A DNA stretch of 64,000 nt. Source: Lachnospiraceae bacterium. Lineage in GTDB: Bacteria > Bacillota > Clostridia > Lachnospirales > Lachnospiraceae. Location: NCBI GenBank assembly GCA_017517305.1, contig JAFWZV010000008.1, positions 32,928 to 96,927 of the forward strand, written 5' to 3'. Below are positions 24,538 through 32,295 of the stretch, one piece after another (position 1 is the stretch's first letter; each line of letters starts with the position of its first letter). The position numbers and the translations under genes were made by a program. Below the pieces are notes generated by a model. It was given only the letters and a program-made list of their open reading frames with translations, did no database searches and had not been told where the DNA came from.

Positions 24538-25149
24538 ATGGCTAAGGAAACAGGTAAGAAAAGCTTCTTGGACTTTTTTAAGATGAAAGAATTAGACGAA
24601 GACGAATTTGATGATGATTTATTTGATGAGGATGAAGATGATGAGGAAGATGATGAGGACGATTACACTCCTGTAAGATCATCTAGAAATAAAAAACAGG
24701 CACCTAAGAAAGCGCAAGGCTCTTATCAAGGTGGATATCAGAATCAACCTAATTATAATCAACAATATAATAATTATGGCGGTAGACAGAGAGCAGTAGC
24801 TGCTCCTGCTCAGCAAAATAGAGTAGTAGAGTTTTCTAATCCTAGACCAAAATCGCCAAGCATGAATGAAGTTTATGTTATGATTCCACATGATTCTAGC
24901 GAATCACAGACTGTAACAGACTTCCTTAAGGCTGGTAAGACAATTGTTCTTAATATGTCAGGTTTAGATACTGTTACAGCACAGAGAATTATTGATTTTG
25001 TAGCTGGTTCAACCTATGCATTAGATGGCTCTTTGCAGGCTATATCTGATAATATATTTATAGCTGCACCAAGCTCTATAGAGGTATCAGGCGATTTGCG
25101 TCAGTTATTAAGTGATAATTCTGGAGCGCCTAATTTATATAGATACTAA
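24538..25149 (+). CDS. sepF: Cell division protein SepF
   Basis: SepF binds FtsZ and tethers it to the membrane. The 203-residue protein has an N-terminal amphipathic stretch (KKSFLDFFKM), a very acidic run (about 18-45, mostly Asp and Glu), a Gln/Asn/Tyr-rich linker and a C-terminal SepF domain (EVYVMIPHDSSESQTVTDFL, VLNMSGLDTVTAQRIIDFVA, ISDNIFIAAPSSIEV). The linker is longer than in Bacillus SepF (about 150 residues in total). Confidence 0.95.
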   Translation: MAKETGKKSFLDFFKMKELDEDEFDDDLFDEDEDDEEDDEDDYTPVRSSRNKKQAPKKAQGSYQGGYQNQPNYNQQYNNYGGRQRAVAAPAQQNRVVEFSNPRPKSPSMNEVYVMIPHDSSESQTVTDFLKAGKTIVLNMSGLDTVTAQRIIDFVAGSTYALDGSLQAISDNIFIAAPSSIEVSGDLRQLLSDNSGAPNLYRY

Positions 25150-25182
25150 AATAATACTTGATTTTTACAAGGGGGATAGAGA

Positions 25183-26349
25183 ATGCTTACACCAGTAGAT
25201 ATTCAGCAAAAAAGATTTCATGTAGGTTTGGGTTACGATAAAAAGGATGTTAATACCTTTTTTGAAGAAGTTTGTAAGTCCTATGAGGAGCTATACCGTT
25301 CAAATGCAGACTTAAAGGACAGAGTTATAACACTTACTGATGGTTTACAGAATTATAAGTCTAAGGAAGCAGCCTTAGAAAAATCTCTTATGCTTGCAGA
25401 GAAGGATGCAGAGGATACTAAGTCTAGTGCTAATAAGGAAGCTAAGAGTATAAAGTCAGAGGCTAAGGCTCAGGCTAAGACTATTCTTCAGGATGCTGAG
25501 GCAAGACTTGAAGAGATAAAGGCTGAGATAGCTTTACTTGAGACACAATATGCTGCATATAAAACTAATTTCTGTAATCTTATGAAGCGTCAGTTTGAGT
25601 TTATGAAGGAAGAAGATTTTGATGCAGATGCATATATTGATGAGAAGGCATTAGGTGTGCTTGTATCAGCAGGTGGTGGAGTTGCTTCATCATCTTCTAG
25701 TAGTGGAAGCTTTTCCTACACAGGAGATCCTCAGATGAGAGACGAGTCAACTCTTGGTGGCATGTCAAATGGTGGTGGCGGAATGAGTTCTAGAGAAGAG
25801 TTAAACAGTACAAGTGCTGTGTATACTTCTAATCTCGGTGCTAATGATAATTTCGTTGATCCATTTAATCCTACTAGTAAGGGCAATGGTAGATATAATC
25901 CTTATGATAGCTTAAATCCTAAAAAGGACAGAACCAATGAGAAGCCTGAGGATAATGGTGAGAAGAAGACTACATTTACAGTAAATACTGGTAATAAGAA
26001 TCGTGCCAGAAGAGGTCCTGTACCTCCACAGACTCAGGCAACATCTAATTCATCCACTTATACTAGTAGCTCAGCTAAGACAGAGGATGTTCAGGAGAAG
26101 AAGTATAATAAGGAAACTGTAACTGAAGAGCCAAAGTATACAGCAACTGAGGATGTTAAGCCAAGTAATAAATTCAGCACTACAACAACTGAACCTGAGG
26201 AGAAGGATCCAATCCCAACTCTTAATCTAGATGATGATGTTGCAGAGATTATTGCTGATGTTGAAGAAAAGATTAATGGACGTGCCCTTCTTGGAGAAGA
26301 AGATTCCAGCGATGGAGACACAGACGAATTTGGGTTTGAATTTATATAA
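25183..26349 (+). CDS. divIVA: DivIVA-domain protein
   Basis: The N-terminal DivIVA domain is clear (LTPVDIQQKRF, GYDKKDVNTFFEEV), followed by a coiled coil (about 45-145, rich in Lys, Glu and Ala) that dimerises. The C-terminal half (about 165-388) is low complexity: Ser/Gly-rich, then Thr/Lys/Glu-rich and ending acidic. DivIVA binds curved membrane and recruits other proteins; in species with MinCD but no MinE it can set the position of MinCD. At 388 residues it is more than twice the Bacillus protein. Confidence 0.92.
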   Translation: MLTPVDIQQKRFHVGLGYDKKDVNTFFEEVCKSYEELYRSNADLKDRVITLTDGLQNYKSKEAALEKSLMLAEKDAEDTKSSANKEAKSIKSEAKAQAKTILQDAEARLEEIKAEIALLETQYAAYKTNFCNLMKRQFEFMKEEDFDADAYIDEKALGVLVSAGGGVASSSSSSGSFSYTGDPQMRDESTLGGMSNGGGGMSSREELNSTSAVYTSNLGANDNFVDPFNPTSKGNGRYNPYDSLNPKKDRTNEKPEDNGEKKTTFTVNTGNKNRARRGPVPPQTQATSNSSTYTSSSAKTEDVQEKKYNKETVTEEPKYTATEDVKPSNKFSTTTTEPEEKDPIPTLNLDDDVAEIIADVEEKINGRALLGEEDSSDGDTDEFGFEFI

Positions 26350-26378
26350 TTTACATAGTAGATAGGAGATTTCGGAAC

Positions 26379-27491
26379 ATGGCTATTTTAGAAGCATTAA
26401 CTGTTCATCTTGATCAAAAGCCTATTTACAACATTGAGTATTCTGATAGCTTCCAGGGCTTAGCTGATTGTATCGAAAAGCTTGGATACAAAGAGCGAAA
26501 GATTTGTGTGGTTTCAGAGAGTAATGTAGCATCCTTGTATTTGGATGCTATATTGCTTTTATTAGAGAAATGTTGTAAAAAAGCAGTATCATATGTTTTC
26601 CCTGAAGGTGAAGAAAGTAAGAATTTAGATACGGTAAAGGGATTATATGAGAAGTTAATTATTGAAAAGTTTGATAGAAATGATGTCTTGATAGCCTTAG
26701 GTGGTGGAGTAGTAGGAGATTTAACTGGATATACAGCTGCTACATATCTAAGGGGAATTGACTTTATTCAGATTCCAACAAGCTTACTATCTCAGGTTGA
26801 TTCAAGCATTGGTGGTAAAACCGGTGTTGATTTTGATTCATATAAAAATATGGTTGGAGCATTTCATATGCCAAAGCTTGTATATATGAATTTGAAGGTA
26901 TTAGATACATTAAGTATTAGACAATTTAACTCAGGAATGGGTGAAGTTGTAAAATATGGCTTTATAAAGGATAGAGCCTACTTTGATTGGCTTAATGCTA
27001 ACAAAGCAAACATTATATCTAAGGACTTTGACACCTTATATGAAATGGTTAGAAGAAGCTGTCAGGTTAAGAGAAATGTTGTGGAGAACGACCCTACAGA
27101 AAAGGGAGAACGTGCACTTCTTAATTTTGGACATACTCTTGGCCATGCCATTGAAAAGTATATGAATTTTCAGCTTTTACATGGTGAATGTGTATTTATT
27201 GGTTCACTTTTGGCCACAATTATTTCATATAATAAGGGTTTAATTAGTGAAGAGGATAGGAATTTAATCTTTGATACAATCAATGCTTTTGATGTGCCTA
27301 AGCTACCTAAGGATTTAGATATTGACAAGGTGGTTTCCTACACCAAGAATGACAAAAAGGTTACGGGAGACAAGATTAAATTTATATTGATTAAGAAAAT
27401 AGGAGATGCTTATATTGATATGGACGTAACTGATGAGGATATGAAGCAGTCCATTGTTGAGCTATTAAAGACATATGAAGGATGCAAATAA
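26379..27491 (+). CDS. aroB: 3-dehydroquinate synthase
   Basis: Second enzyme of the shikimate pathway, turning DAHP into 3-dehydroquinate with NAD and a metal. The 370-residue protein has GGGVVGDLTGYTAATYLRG, the IPTSLLSQVDSSIGGKTGVD block, GMGEVVKYGFI, and the metal-binding His residues in LNFGHTLGHAIE and LLHGECV. Full length. It overlaps lspA by 17 bases. Confidence 0.97.
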   Translation: MAILEALTVHLDQKPIYNIEYSDSFQGLADCIEKLGYKERKICVVSESNVASLYLDAILLLLEKCCKKAVSYVFPEGEESKNLDTVKGLYEKLIIEKFDRNDVLIALGGGVVGDLTGYTAATYLRGIDFIQIPTSLLSQVDSSIGGKTGVDFDSYKNMVGAFHMPKLVYMNLKVLDTLSIRQFNSGMGEVVKYGFIKDRAYFDWLNANKANIISKDFDTLYEMVRRSCQVKRNVVENDPTEKGERALLNFGHTLGHAIEKYMNFQLLHGECVFIGSLLATIISYNKGLISEEDRNLIFDTINAFDVPKLPKDLDIDKVVSYTKNDKKVTGDKIKFILIKKIGDAYIDMDVTDEDMKQSIVELLKTYEGCK

Positions 27492-28044
27492 GCAGGAGAA
27501 GAGCATTCGCGTATTCTTCCTGCCAGTATTATTAATTTCATTATTAACAGCCATAGATCAATTTACTAAATATATAGTAACAAGTAGCCTAGAGCTATAT
27601 GAATCAAAGCCTGTAATAGAAGGTGTATTCGAGTTTACCTATATACAAAATCGTGGAATGGCTTGGGGTATGTTTCAAGGTAAAATACCAATTTTCCTGA
27701 TATTTACATGTATTGTATTGATATATGCATTTAGAATTTTGTACAATGTGGCAGATAATAAGAGATTTAAGTGGGTAAAATACGTTCTTATATTACTTAT
27801 ATCAGGTGCATTGGGAAATCTTATAGATAGAATTAAGCTGGGATATGTGGTTGATTTCTTCGATTTTGAATTAATTAACTTTCCTGTGTTCAATGTAGCT
27901 GATATTTATGTGGTTGTAAGTATGTTTTCGGCTATGATATTACTTATGTTTGTATATTCTAATGAAGAATTAGATGAAATATTAAGGATTAGACATAAGG
28001 ACACAGCAGTTACAATAGAAGAATCAGCAGAAAAAGAGGATTAG
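27475..28044 (+). CDS. lspA: Lipoprotein signal peptidase
   Basis: Signal peptidase II removes signal peptides from prolipoproteins. The 189-residue protein has four membrane helices; the catalytic Asp pair is in GNLIDRIKLGYVVDFFDF and FNVADIYVV. TAIDQFTKY and FTYIQNRGMAWGMF are family blocks. An extra charged tail of about 25 residues follows the last helix. The start lies within the end of aroB with no strong ribosome binding site, so translation is probably coupled. A lipoprotein substrate candidate is the DUF3048 protein at 42103. Confidence 0.95.
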   Translation: MKDANKQEKSIRVFFLPVLLISLLTAIDQFTKYIVTSSLELYESKPVIEGVFEFTYIQNRGMAWGMFQGKIPIFLIFTCIVLIYAFRILYNVADNKRFKWVKYVLILLISGALGNLIDRIKLGYVVDFFDFELINFPVFNVADIYVVVSMFSAMILLMFVYSNEELDEILRIRHKDTAVTIEESAEKED

Positions 28045-28057
28045 GGAGTATATTATA

Positions 28058-29014
28058 ATGGATAATCAGTATTTTGATGACTCATTAGAACAGGATATTA
28101 TAAATATTACAATTCAAGAAGAGTATGCTGATTATGTAGGCATAAGAATAGACAAATGCTTGTCTGAGCTTCTAACAGACTATTCTAGGGCTTATATTCA
28201 AAAATTATTGGATGAGAGCAATATTACAGTTAATAATAAGTCTATTAAGTCAAATTACAAGCTTAGAGCAGGTGATAATGTAGCAATATCTATACCAGAG
28301 CCTGAGGAATTGGAGATTTTACCAGAAAACATACCTCTTGATATAGTATATGAGGATAACGACATTCTTATTGTCAATAAACCTAAGGGAATGGTGGTGC
28401 ATCCAGCACCTGGACACAGCACTGGAACCCTTGTAAATGCCATTATGTACCATTGTAAGGACTCATTATCAACCATAAATGGCGTTTTAAGACCAGGAAT
28501 CGTTCATAGAATCGATATGGATACCACAGGACTTCTTATGGTGTGTAAAAATGATGTAGCACACAGAGTTATGTCTGATAAATTTAAGGTTCATGATATT
28601 ACCAGAGTATATACAGCAATATGTTATAACCATTTTACTGATGTTGAGGGAACCGTTGACAAGCCTATCGCACGACATAAGGTGGATAGAAAGAAAATGT
28701 CTATAGATTCAAATGGCAGAAGGGCAGTTACCCATTATAAGGTTATAGAGGAGCTTTCAAATAACTTTTCTCTTATAGAATGTAGGTTGGAAACAGGACG
28801 TACACACCAAATTAGGGTACATATGGCCAGTATAAACCATCCATTGCTTGGTGATGATGTTTATGGGCCTAAAAATAAGCCATTTAAGACTGAAGGACAG
28901 GTACTTCATGCAGGAGTTCTTGGATTTGAGCATCCTATAACTGGTGAATATATGGAATTTAAGGCTGAACTGCCGGAGTATTTTGGGAAGATACTAGATA
29001 AGCTTAGAAAATAG
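28058..29014 (+). CDS. rluD: RluD-type pseudouridine synthase
   Basis: A 318-residue enzyme with an N-terminal S4 RNA-binding domain (IRIDKCLSELL, SRAYIQKLLDESN) and the catalytic domain: IVNKPKGMVVHPAPGHSTGT, the motif GIVHRIDMDTTGLLMV with the catalytic Asp, and ECRLETGRTHQIRVHMAS. It modifies 23S rRNA; in Firmicutes this lspA-linked gene is the RluD/YlyB type. It ends the + operon at a strong terminator. Confidence 0.94.
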   Translation: MDNQYFDDSLEQDIINITIQEEYADYVGIRIDKCLSELLTDYSRAYIQKLLDESNITVNNKSIKSNYKLRAGDNVAISIPEPEELEILPENIPLDIVYEDNDILIVNKPKGMVVHPAPGHSTGTLVNAIMYHCKDSLSTINGVLRPGIVHRIDMDTTGLLMVCKNDVAHRVMSDKFKVHDITRVYTAICYNHFTDVEGTVDKPIARHKVDRKKMSIDSNGRRAVTHYKVIEELSNNFSLIECRLETGRTHQIRVHMASINHPLLGDDVYGPKNKPFKTEGQVLHAGVLGFEHPITGEYMEFKAELPEYFGKILDKLRK

Positions 29015-29023
29015 AATTTAGAT

Positions 29024-29056
29024 AAAAGGGACCATCAATGGTCCCTTTTATTTTAT
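29024..29056. terminator. Bidirectional terminator after rluD
   Basis: AAAAGGGACCA (29024-29034) pairs perfectly with TGGTCCCTTTT (29039-29049) around a TCAA loop, with a T-rich tail on the + side and an A-run, hence U-run, on the other strand. Confidence 0.93.
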
Positions 29057-29191
29057 TTAATCATCATCAGGGTCATCAAATAAGTTTTGCCAAAAGCTTT
29101 TTTCTCCATATTCAATTGCTTGATCTATATTGGTATCTTTTTTGAATGAATAAATAATAAATAATATTAAAATGATAACTAAATATTTCAT
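29057..29191 (-). CDS. 44-residue membrane small protein
   Basis: A short ORF on the - strand with an ideal AAGGAGG site (29205-29199) seven bases before ATG 29191. The protein starts MKYLVIILILFIIYSF, a single membrane helix, followed by an amphipathic charged part (KKDTNIDQAIEYGEKSFW) and an acidic end, DDPDDD. The stop is directly followed by the bidirectional terminator, so it has both translation and termination signals. It is divergent from the Xer-like gene. The family is not recognised; it could be a small regulator of a membrane complex. Confidence 0.72.
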   Translation of the reverse strand: MKYLVIILILFIIYSFKKDTNIDQAIEYGEKSFWQNLFDDPDDD

Positions 29192-29254
29192 TGATGAACC
29201 TCCTTAAATATATTTAGATTTAATTAGAGAGAGTGTGGTTTTAATAATTCCAAC

Positions 29255-29340
29255 TATGCGCTAAACCCAGGTTTTACGAAAAAAGCTGTACAAATCACCT
29301 GGATAGTGCTATAATTACATTATAGCTTGAAACCCGCATA
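29255..29340 (+). promoter_or_regulatory. Promoter region of the Xer-like gene with nested inverted repeats
   Basis: TGTACA (29287-29292), 17 bases, then TATAAT (29310-29315) with an upstream TG form a good extended -10 promoter. The -10 lies inside a perfect 19-base palindrome: GCTATAAT (29308-29315), TAC, ATTATAGC (29319-29326). Around the -35 lie CCAGGT (29267-29272) and ACCTGG (29297-29302). An outer pair TATGCG (29255-29260) and CGCATA (29335-29340) encloses everything. Confidence 0.7.
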
Positions 29341-29371
29341 ATTGCTAGGTTTTTTAAGGAGGTATTTTATT

Positions 29372-30430
29372 TTGGCAGACATTTCTTACCATCAGGAAAA
29401 TGAAATGAAAAATATTGAGCTTATTAGAAATATTTGCAATGAGCTTCCATCATATGTTAGGAATTTTTTTAGAGCCATACAGCAATCTAAGGCATCACGT
29501 ACAAGGCTTGGTTATGCCAGGGACATTAAGACCTTTTATGAGTATATTGTCGAATGTTATACTGATGCTGATTTAAAAAGCCCTAAGGATGTATCTCTTG
29601 AGGTTTTATCTTCCCTTGATTCATCTTTTATTGAGGACTACATGGATCATCTTCAGATGTATAGAAAGGATGGACGAATTATTACTAATGGAAAGGCTTC
29701 AATAAAGCGCAAAATCGTGTCTCTAAATGTATTTTACGCATATTATTACAAGAATGACCTTGTGACAGGCAATCCTGTGGCTAAAATTGAACGTCCTAAG
29801 GTTCCGGACAAACAAATCGTTCGTATGGACGCTGCAGAGACGGCTCAGTTTCTAGATACCGTTGAATATGGCCTTAATTTGACTTCTAAGCAACAACAAT
29901 ACCATGAAAAGACAAAAATTCGCGATTTGGCCCTTTTAACCCTTATGTTAAGTACAGGAATCCGTATATCTGAATGTATTGGTCTTGATATTAATCATGT
30001 TGATTTCGATAATATGTGTATTAAAATCATTCGAAAAGGTGGCAAGGAAGCCATTGTGTACTTTAGTGACGAGGCTTTAGAACCATTACAAGACTATATT
30101 GCTGAAAGAAAGAAAATAAATGCTGTTGATGGCCATGAAAAAGCCCTATTTCTCTCCTCCCAGAGAAAACGTATCAGTGTACGGACTGTAGAATATCTCG
30201 TAAAAAAATATTCTCAGTCTGCAGTTCCTCTTAAGCATATTACTCCACATAAGCTTCGAAGCACCTATGGTACAGCTCTTTATCAGGAAACCTCTGATAT
30301 CTATCTGGTTGCTGATGTTTTAGGACACACAGATGTAAATACAACTCGTAAGCATTATGCTGATATTGACAACGAGCGTAAACGTCTTGCAAGAAACAAG
30401 GTGCAGCTTAGGGAGAAAAATGACAAATAG
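29372..30430 (+). CDS. Xer-like tyrosine recombinase
   Basis: A 352-residue site-specific recombinase. The N-terminal SAM-like domain (LPSYVRNFFRAIQQSKAS, RTRLGYARDIKTFYEYI) is followed by a catalytic domain with the full residue set: Arg in STGIRISECIGL (near 198), Lys in RKGGKEAIV, His and Arg in ITPHKLRSTYG (near 293-296), His in LGHTDVNTTRKHYADI and the nucleophile Tyr in the same motif (near 329). Length and N-terminal motifs recall the single-recombinase XerS type. AAGGAGG at 29356-29362 favours the TTG start at 29372 over the TTG at 29342. A dif-like repeat begins at its stop codon. No phage or transposon genes are nearby. Confidence 0.85.
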   Translation: MADISYHQENEMKNIELIRNICNELPSYVRNFFRAIQQSKASRTRLGYARDIKTFYEYIVECYTDADLKSPKDVSLEVLSSLDSSFIEDYMDHLQMYRKDGRIITNGKASIKRKIVSLNVFYAYYYKNDLVTGNPVAKIERPKVPDKQIVRMDAAETAQFLDTVEYGLNLTSKQQQYHEKTKIRDLALLTLMLSTGIRISECIGLDINHVDFDNMCIKIIRKGGKEAIVYFSDEALEPLQDYIAERKKINAVDGHEKALFLSSQRKRISVRTVEYLVKKYSQSAVPLKHITPHKLRSTYGTALYQETSDIYLVADVLGHTDVNTTRKHYADIDNERKRLARNKVQLREKNDK

Positions 30431-30454
30431 TTACCATAATAATATTATGTAAAC
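30430..30454. other. dif-like inverted repeat, copy 3
   Basis: GTTACCATAAT, centre AAT, ATTATGTAAAC: arms match at 9 of 11 positions. The right half contains TTATGTAAAC as in Bacillus dif. It abuts the stop codon of the Xer-like gene and lies where gene direction changes from + to -. The central spacer is one base shorter than in canonical 28-base dif sites. Confidence 0.5.
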
Positions 30455-30532
30455 AAACTATATTAATAAATTAATTATAATCGTATACACAATAATTGTC
30501 AACGCTTATTTTAATATTAAAAAATTCAAAAT

Positions 30533-30561
30533 AAAAGGTACCATTTATTTTGGTACCTTTT
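30533..30561. terminator. Terminator between the Xer-like gene and the HipA-like module
   Basis: AAAAGGTACCA (30533-30543) pairs perfectly with TGGTACCTTTT (30551-30561) around a seven-base loop. It lies between convergent genes and has U-rich sequence after it on the - strand. Confidence 0.88.
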
Positions 30562-30583
30562 AGCATATGTATCACTTATTTAA

Positions 30584-30943
30584 TTAGAAATCATCTATAA
30601 CTCTATAATCATACTCTATACCTTGTTTATTGTTCCATATTTCGTCGTTGATTATAGTGCATAAATCTTTAATTGCAATTAATAATTTTCTTGTATATGA
30701 ATAATCTATGTTTTCTATATCATTAAAGTCTTCTTCTTGCAATTCCTCACTTAATTTTTTAACAATTACTTGCATTGCTCCAATAGTAATTGGATAAATA
30801 TATGTATCATTTGTTTCAATAGTCTCACAAAATATGCGTTTTACTGTATGACAATTACGCCATGGTTCGTGAGCATTTTCCCAAGCTAATGTAGAATACG
30901 CATTGCCTTTTCTCTTTTTTTCTATCCAAAAATCTAAACCCAT
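30584..30943 (-). CDS. Unknown 119-residue protein in the HipA-like module
   Basis: Not recognised. It starts MGLDFWIEKKRKGN; the rest is predicted mixed alpha/beta with many aromatic residues (AWENAHEPWRNCHTVKRIF) and an acidic C-terminus (YDYRVIDDF). It has no membrane segment, signal peptide or evident helix-turn-helix. The frame opens at a TTG at 30964, but AAGGAAAGGA just before ATG 30943 decides the start. It follows the preceding gene by 17 bases and is last in the operon before the terminator. Confidence 0.7.
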   Translation of the reverse strand: MGLDFWIEKKRKGNAYSTLAWENAHEPWRNCHTVKRIFCETIETNDTYIYPITIGAMQVIVKKLSEELQEEDFNDIENIDYSYTRKLLIAIKDLCTIINDEIWNNKQGIEYDYRVIDDF

Positions 30944-30960
30944 GTTATAAATCCTTTCCT

Positions 30961-31305
30961 TCAATAATATTTATCTTCTATATAAAAATCATCCATACAA
31001 CATCTACCCATGGTGTATTCCAGCATAGAAAGCTCTGAATACTCATCCACTCCTACTCTATGCAATACTTGTTCAATGTTTTGTCTTTCAGCAGGTATTA
31101 TTCTGTCTCTTATAAATCTAAGAGTCTCATTATGATTCAAACTTTCCTTTCCCATAGATTTATACGCTGCTAATATTGCAGGTGATTTCTCTATAGGGTA
31201 AGTAGGTTCTATATCCAAGTAGAAATAGTTTGTATCAGTATCGTAGCATAATGTTCCACAAGGTTTTTTGTCATTATCATTTACAATTTTATAAGCTTTT
31301 AACAA
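30961..31305 (-). CDS. Small partner protein of the HipA-like kinase
   Basis: A 114-residue protein that begins with a beta-rich part (LKAYKIVNDNDKKPCGTLCY, NYFYLDIE), possibly comparable to the small N-terminal subdomain of HipA. It continues with a helical part (RFIRDRIIPAERQNIEQVLH, GVDEYSELSMLEYTMGRC) and an acidic aromatic end. I recall proteins of this kind next to HipA-like kinases in Clostridia, but cannot verify that here. The start is the TTG at 31305, seven bases after AGGAGGT; the longer frame to 31323 would have that site inside it. It overlaps the kinase gene by 17 bases, so translation is probably coupled. Confidence 0.72.
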   Translation of the reverse strand: MLKAYKIVNDNDKKPCGTLCYDTDTNYFYLDIEPTYPIEKSPAILAAYKSMGKESLNHNETLRFIRDRIIPAERQNIEQVLHRVGVDEYSELSMLEYTMGRCCMDDFYIEDKYY

Positions 31306-32110
31306 GCTCCCACCTCCTATCAAACATTTCCTGGATGTTATCCCAGAATTCTTGTGGCATATAATGAAAATATGGCTCTAATCCCTGGAATATATTATCT
31401 GGTTTATCTAAAACATCTATAATGGATTTAGGTACTAATTTAAGATTCTCCAATGTGTCTCTTGAACCAATATAGTTATTAACAGGTCCGGTTTTTAACT
31501 TATCATAAGCCTTAAATTCTTCTGGTGTTATACAGGAACACATAAAGGATAAACCGTTATCAAATAATGGTGCTAAAGTATATTTACCATTTTCATAGAT
31601 GAATTCTATATTAGCTCCATGACGATCCCTATTAAATATTAGATAATCAAATATAAATAACCTATAGCAGAAATCCTCGTAGCCCATACGCTTCATAAAT
31701 TCAAATGTTGTCTCATTATTTAATTTGCAAATTTCATAATAGTTTTCTAAGCTGATTTTACTTGTATTACAAGGCTTGAAATCAGGACAACGTACAAGTA
31801 ATGTGTGTTTATTTTTGATATTTATGTATGCATCTATAATCTCATACCTTGCACAGCTTAATCCAAGAGAATTTGCTATATTCATACAAATAATCTCGTT
31901 GATTGATTCATGACCAATGATTCCATGGTAAGGCATATAACGTGACATCTTGTAATAATATAGCTTGTCATCTTTATTTTCAGATGCTTTTATATAGCTA
32001 CCACCAATATTAGGTAATTTATTATTTATAGTCCATGTTAGATGGCTTAAATCCACAATTGGATTACATTCTGTATCACATAAAGATTTTGCTGTATCAA
32101 TTGAATTCAT
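31289..32110 (-). CDS. HipA-like Ser/Thr kinase
   Basis: A 273-residue protein with the HipA/CtkA kinase fold motifs: a Gly-rich loop region (LPNIGGSYIKAS, about 32-43), Lys in YYYKMSRY (K54) for ATP, Glu in HESINEI, the catalytic loop NRDRHGAN (160-167, with D162 and N167) and the metal-binding DNG (184-186, in LAPLFDNGLSF). It lacks the N-terminal subdomain of full HipA (about 440 residues). HipA kinases phosphorylate tRNA synthetases or other proteins and act as toxins or regulators. AAAGGAG precedes the ATG. No HipB-like repressor is encoded nearby, so toxin status is unproven. Confidence 0.85.
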   Translation of the reverse strand: MNSIDTAKSLCDTECNPIVDLSHLTWTINNKLPNIGGSYIKASENKDDKLYYYKMSRYMPYHGIIGHESINEIICMNIANSLGLSCARYEIIDAYINIKNKHTLLVRCPDFKPCNTSKISLENYYEICKLNNETTFEFMKRMGYEDFCYRLFIFDYLIFNRDRHGANIEFIYENGKYTLAPLFDNGLSFMCSCITPEEFKAYDKLKTGPVNNYIGSRDTLENLKLVPKSIIDVLDKPDNIFQGLEPYFHYMPQEFWDNIQEMFDRRWELVKSL

Positions 32111-32198
32111 TGATATACGACTCCTTTAAAATATTATGTTATTCTTTGCTTTTTGAGTAATATTTACTTTTTAGTTATAGTTGATATCACTTTAAATT

Positions 32199-32211
32199 TT
32201 AACATGTTGAA
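32199..32211. promoter_or_regulatory. Palindrome upstream of the HipA-like module
   Basis: TTAACATGTTGAA has a perfect eight-base centre (AACATGTT) and lies about 90 bases before the kinase start in a 185-base AT-rich gap. It could be an operator. No convincing promoter could be set next to it. Confidence 0.35.
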
Positions 32212-32256
32212 CTTTATAGATACAATATACTCTCAGTATAATTTTGGATATATACA

Positions 32257-32284
32257 AAAAAGGTACCAATTACGGTACCCTTTT
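32257..32284 (-). terminator. Terminator after the cytidylate-kinase-like gene
   Basis: On the - strand AAAAGGGTACC pairs with GGTACCTTTT around a short loop with one bulge, then continues into a T-run. The GGTACC core is the same as in the terminator at 30533-30561 on the other side of the HipA-like module. Confidence 0.82.
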
Positions 32285-32295
32285 ATCATTATAGC

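Noticed and set aside
25660-26349. Low-complexity second half of divIVA as a possible frameshift or separate gene
   Set aside because: The frame is continuous and such disordered tails are common in clostridial DivIVA proteins.
30430-30454. Treating the repeat as a proven dif site
   Set aside because: The central spacer is one base shorter than in known dif sites and no genome-wide skew is available, so it is listed only as dif-like.
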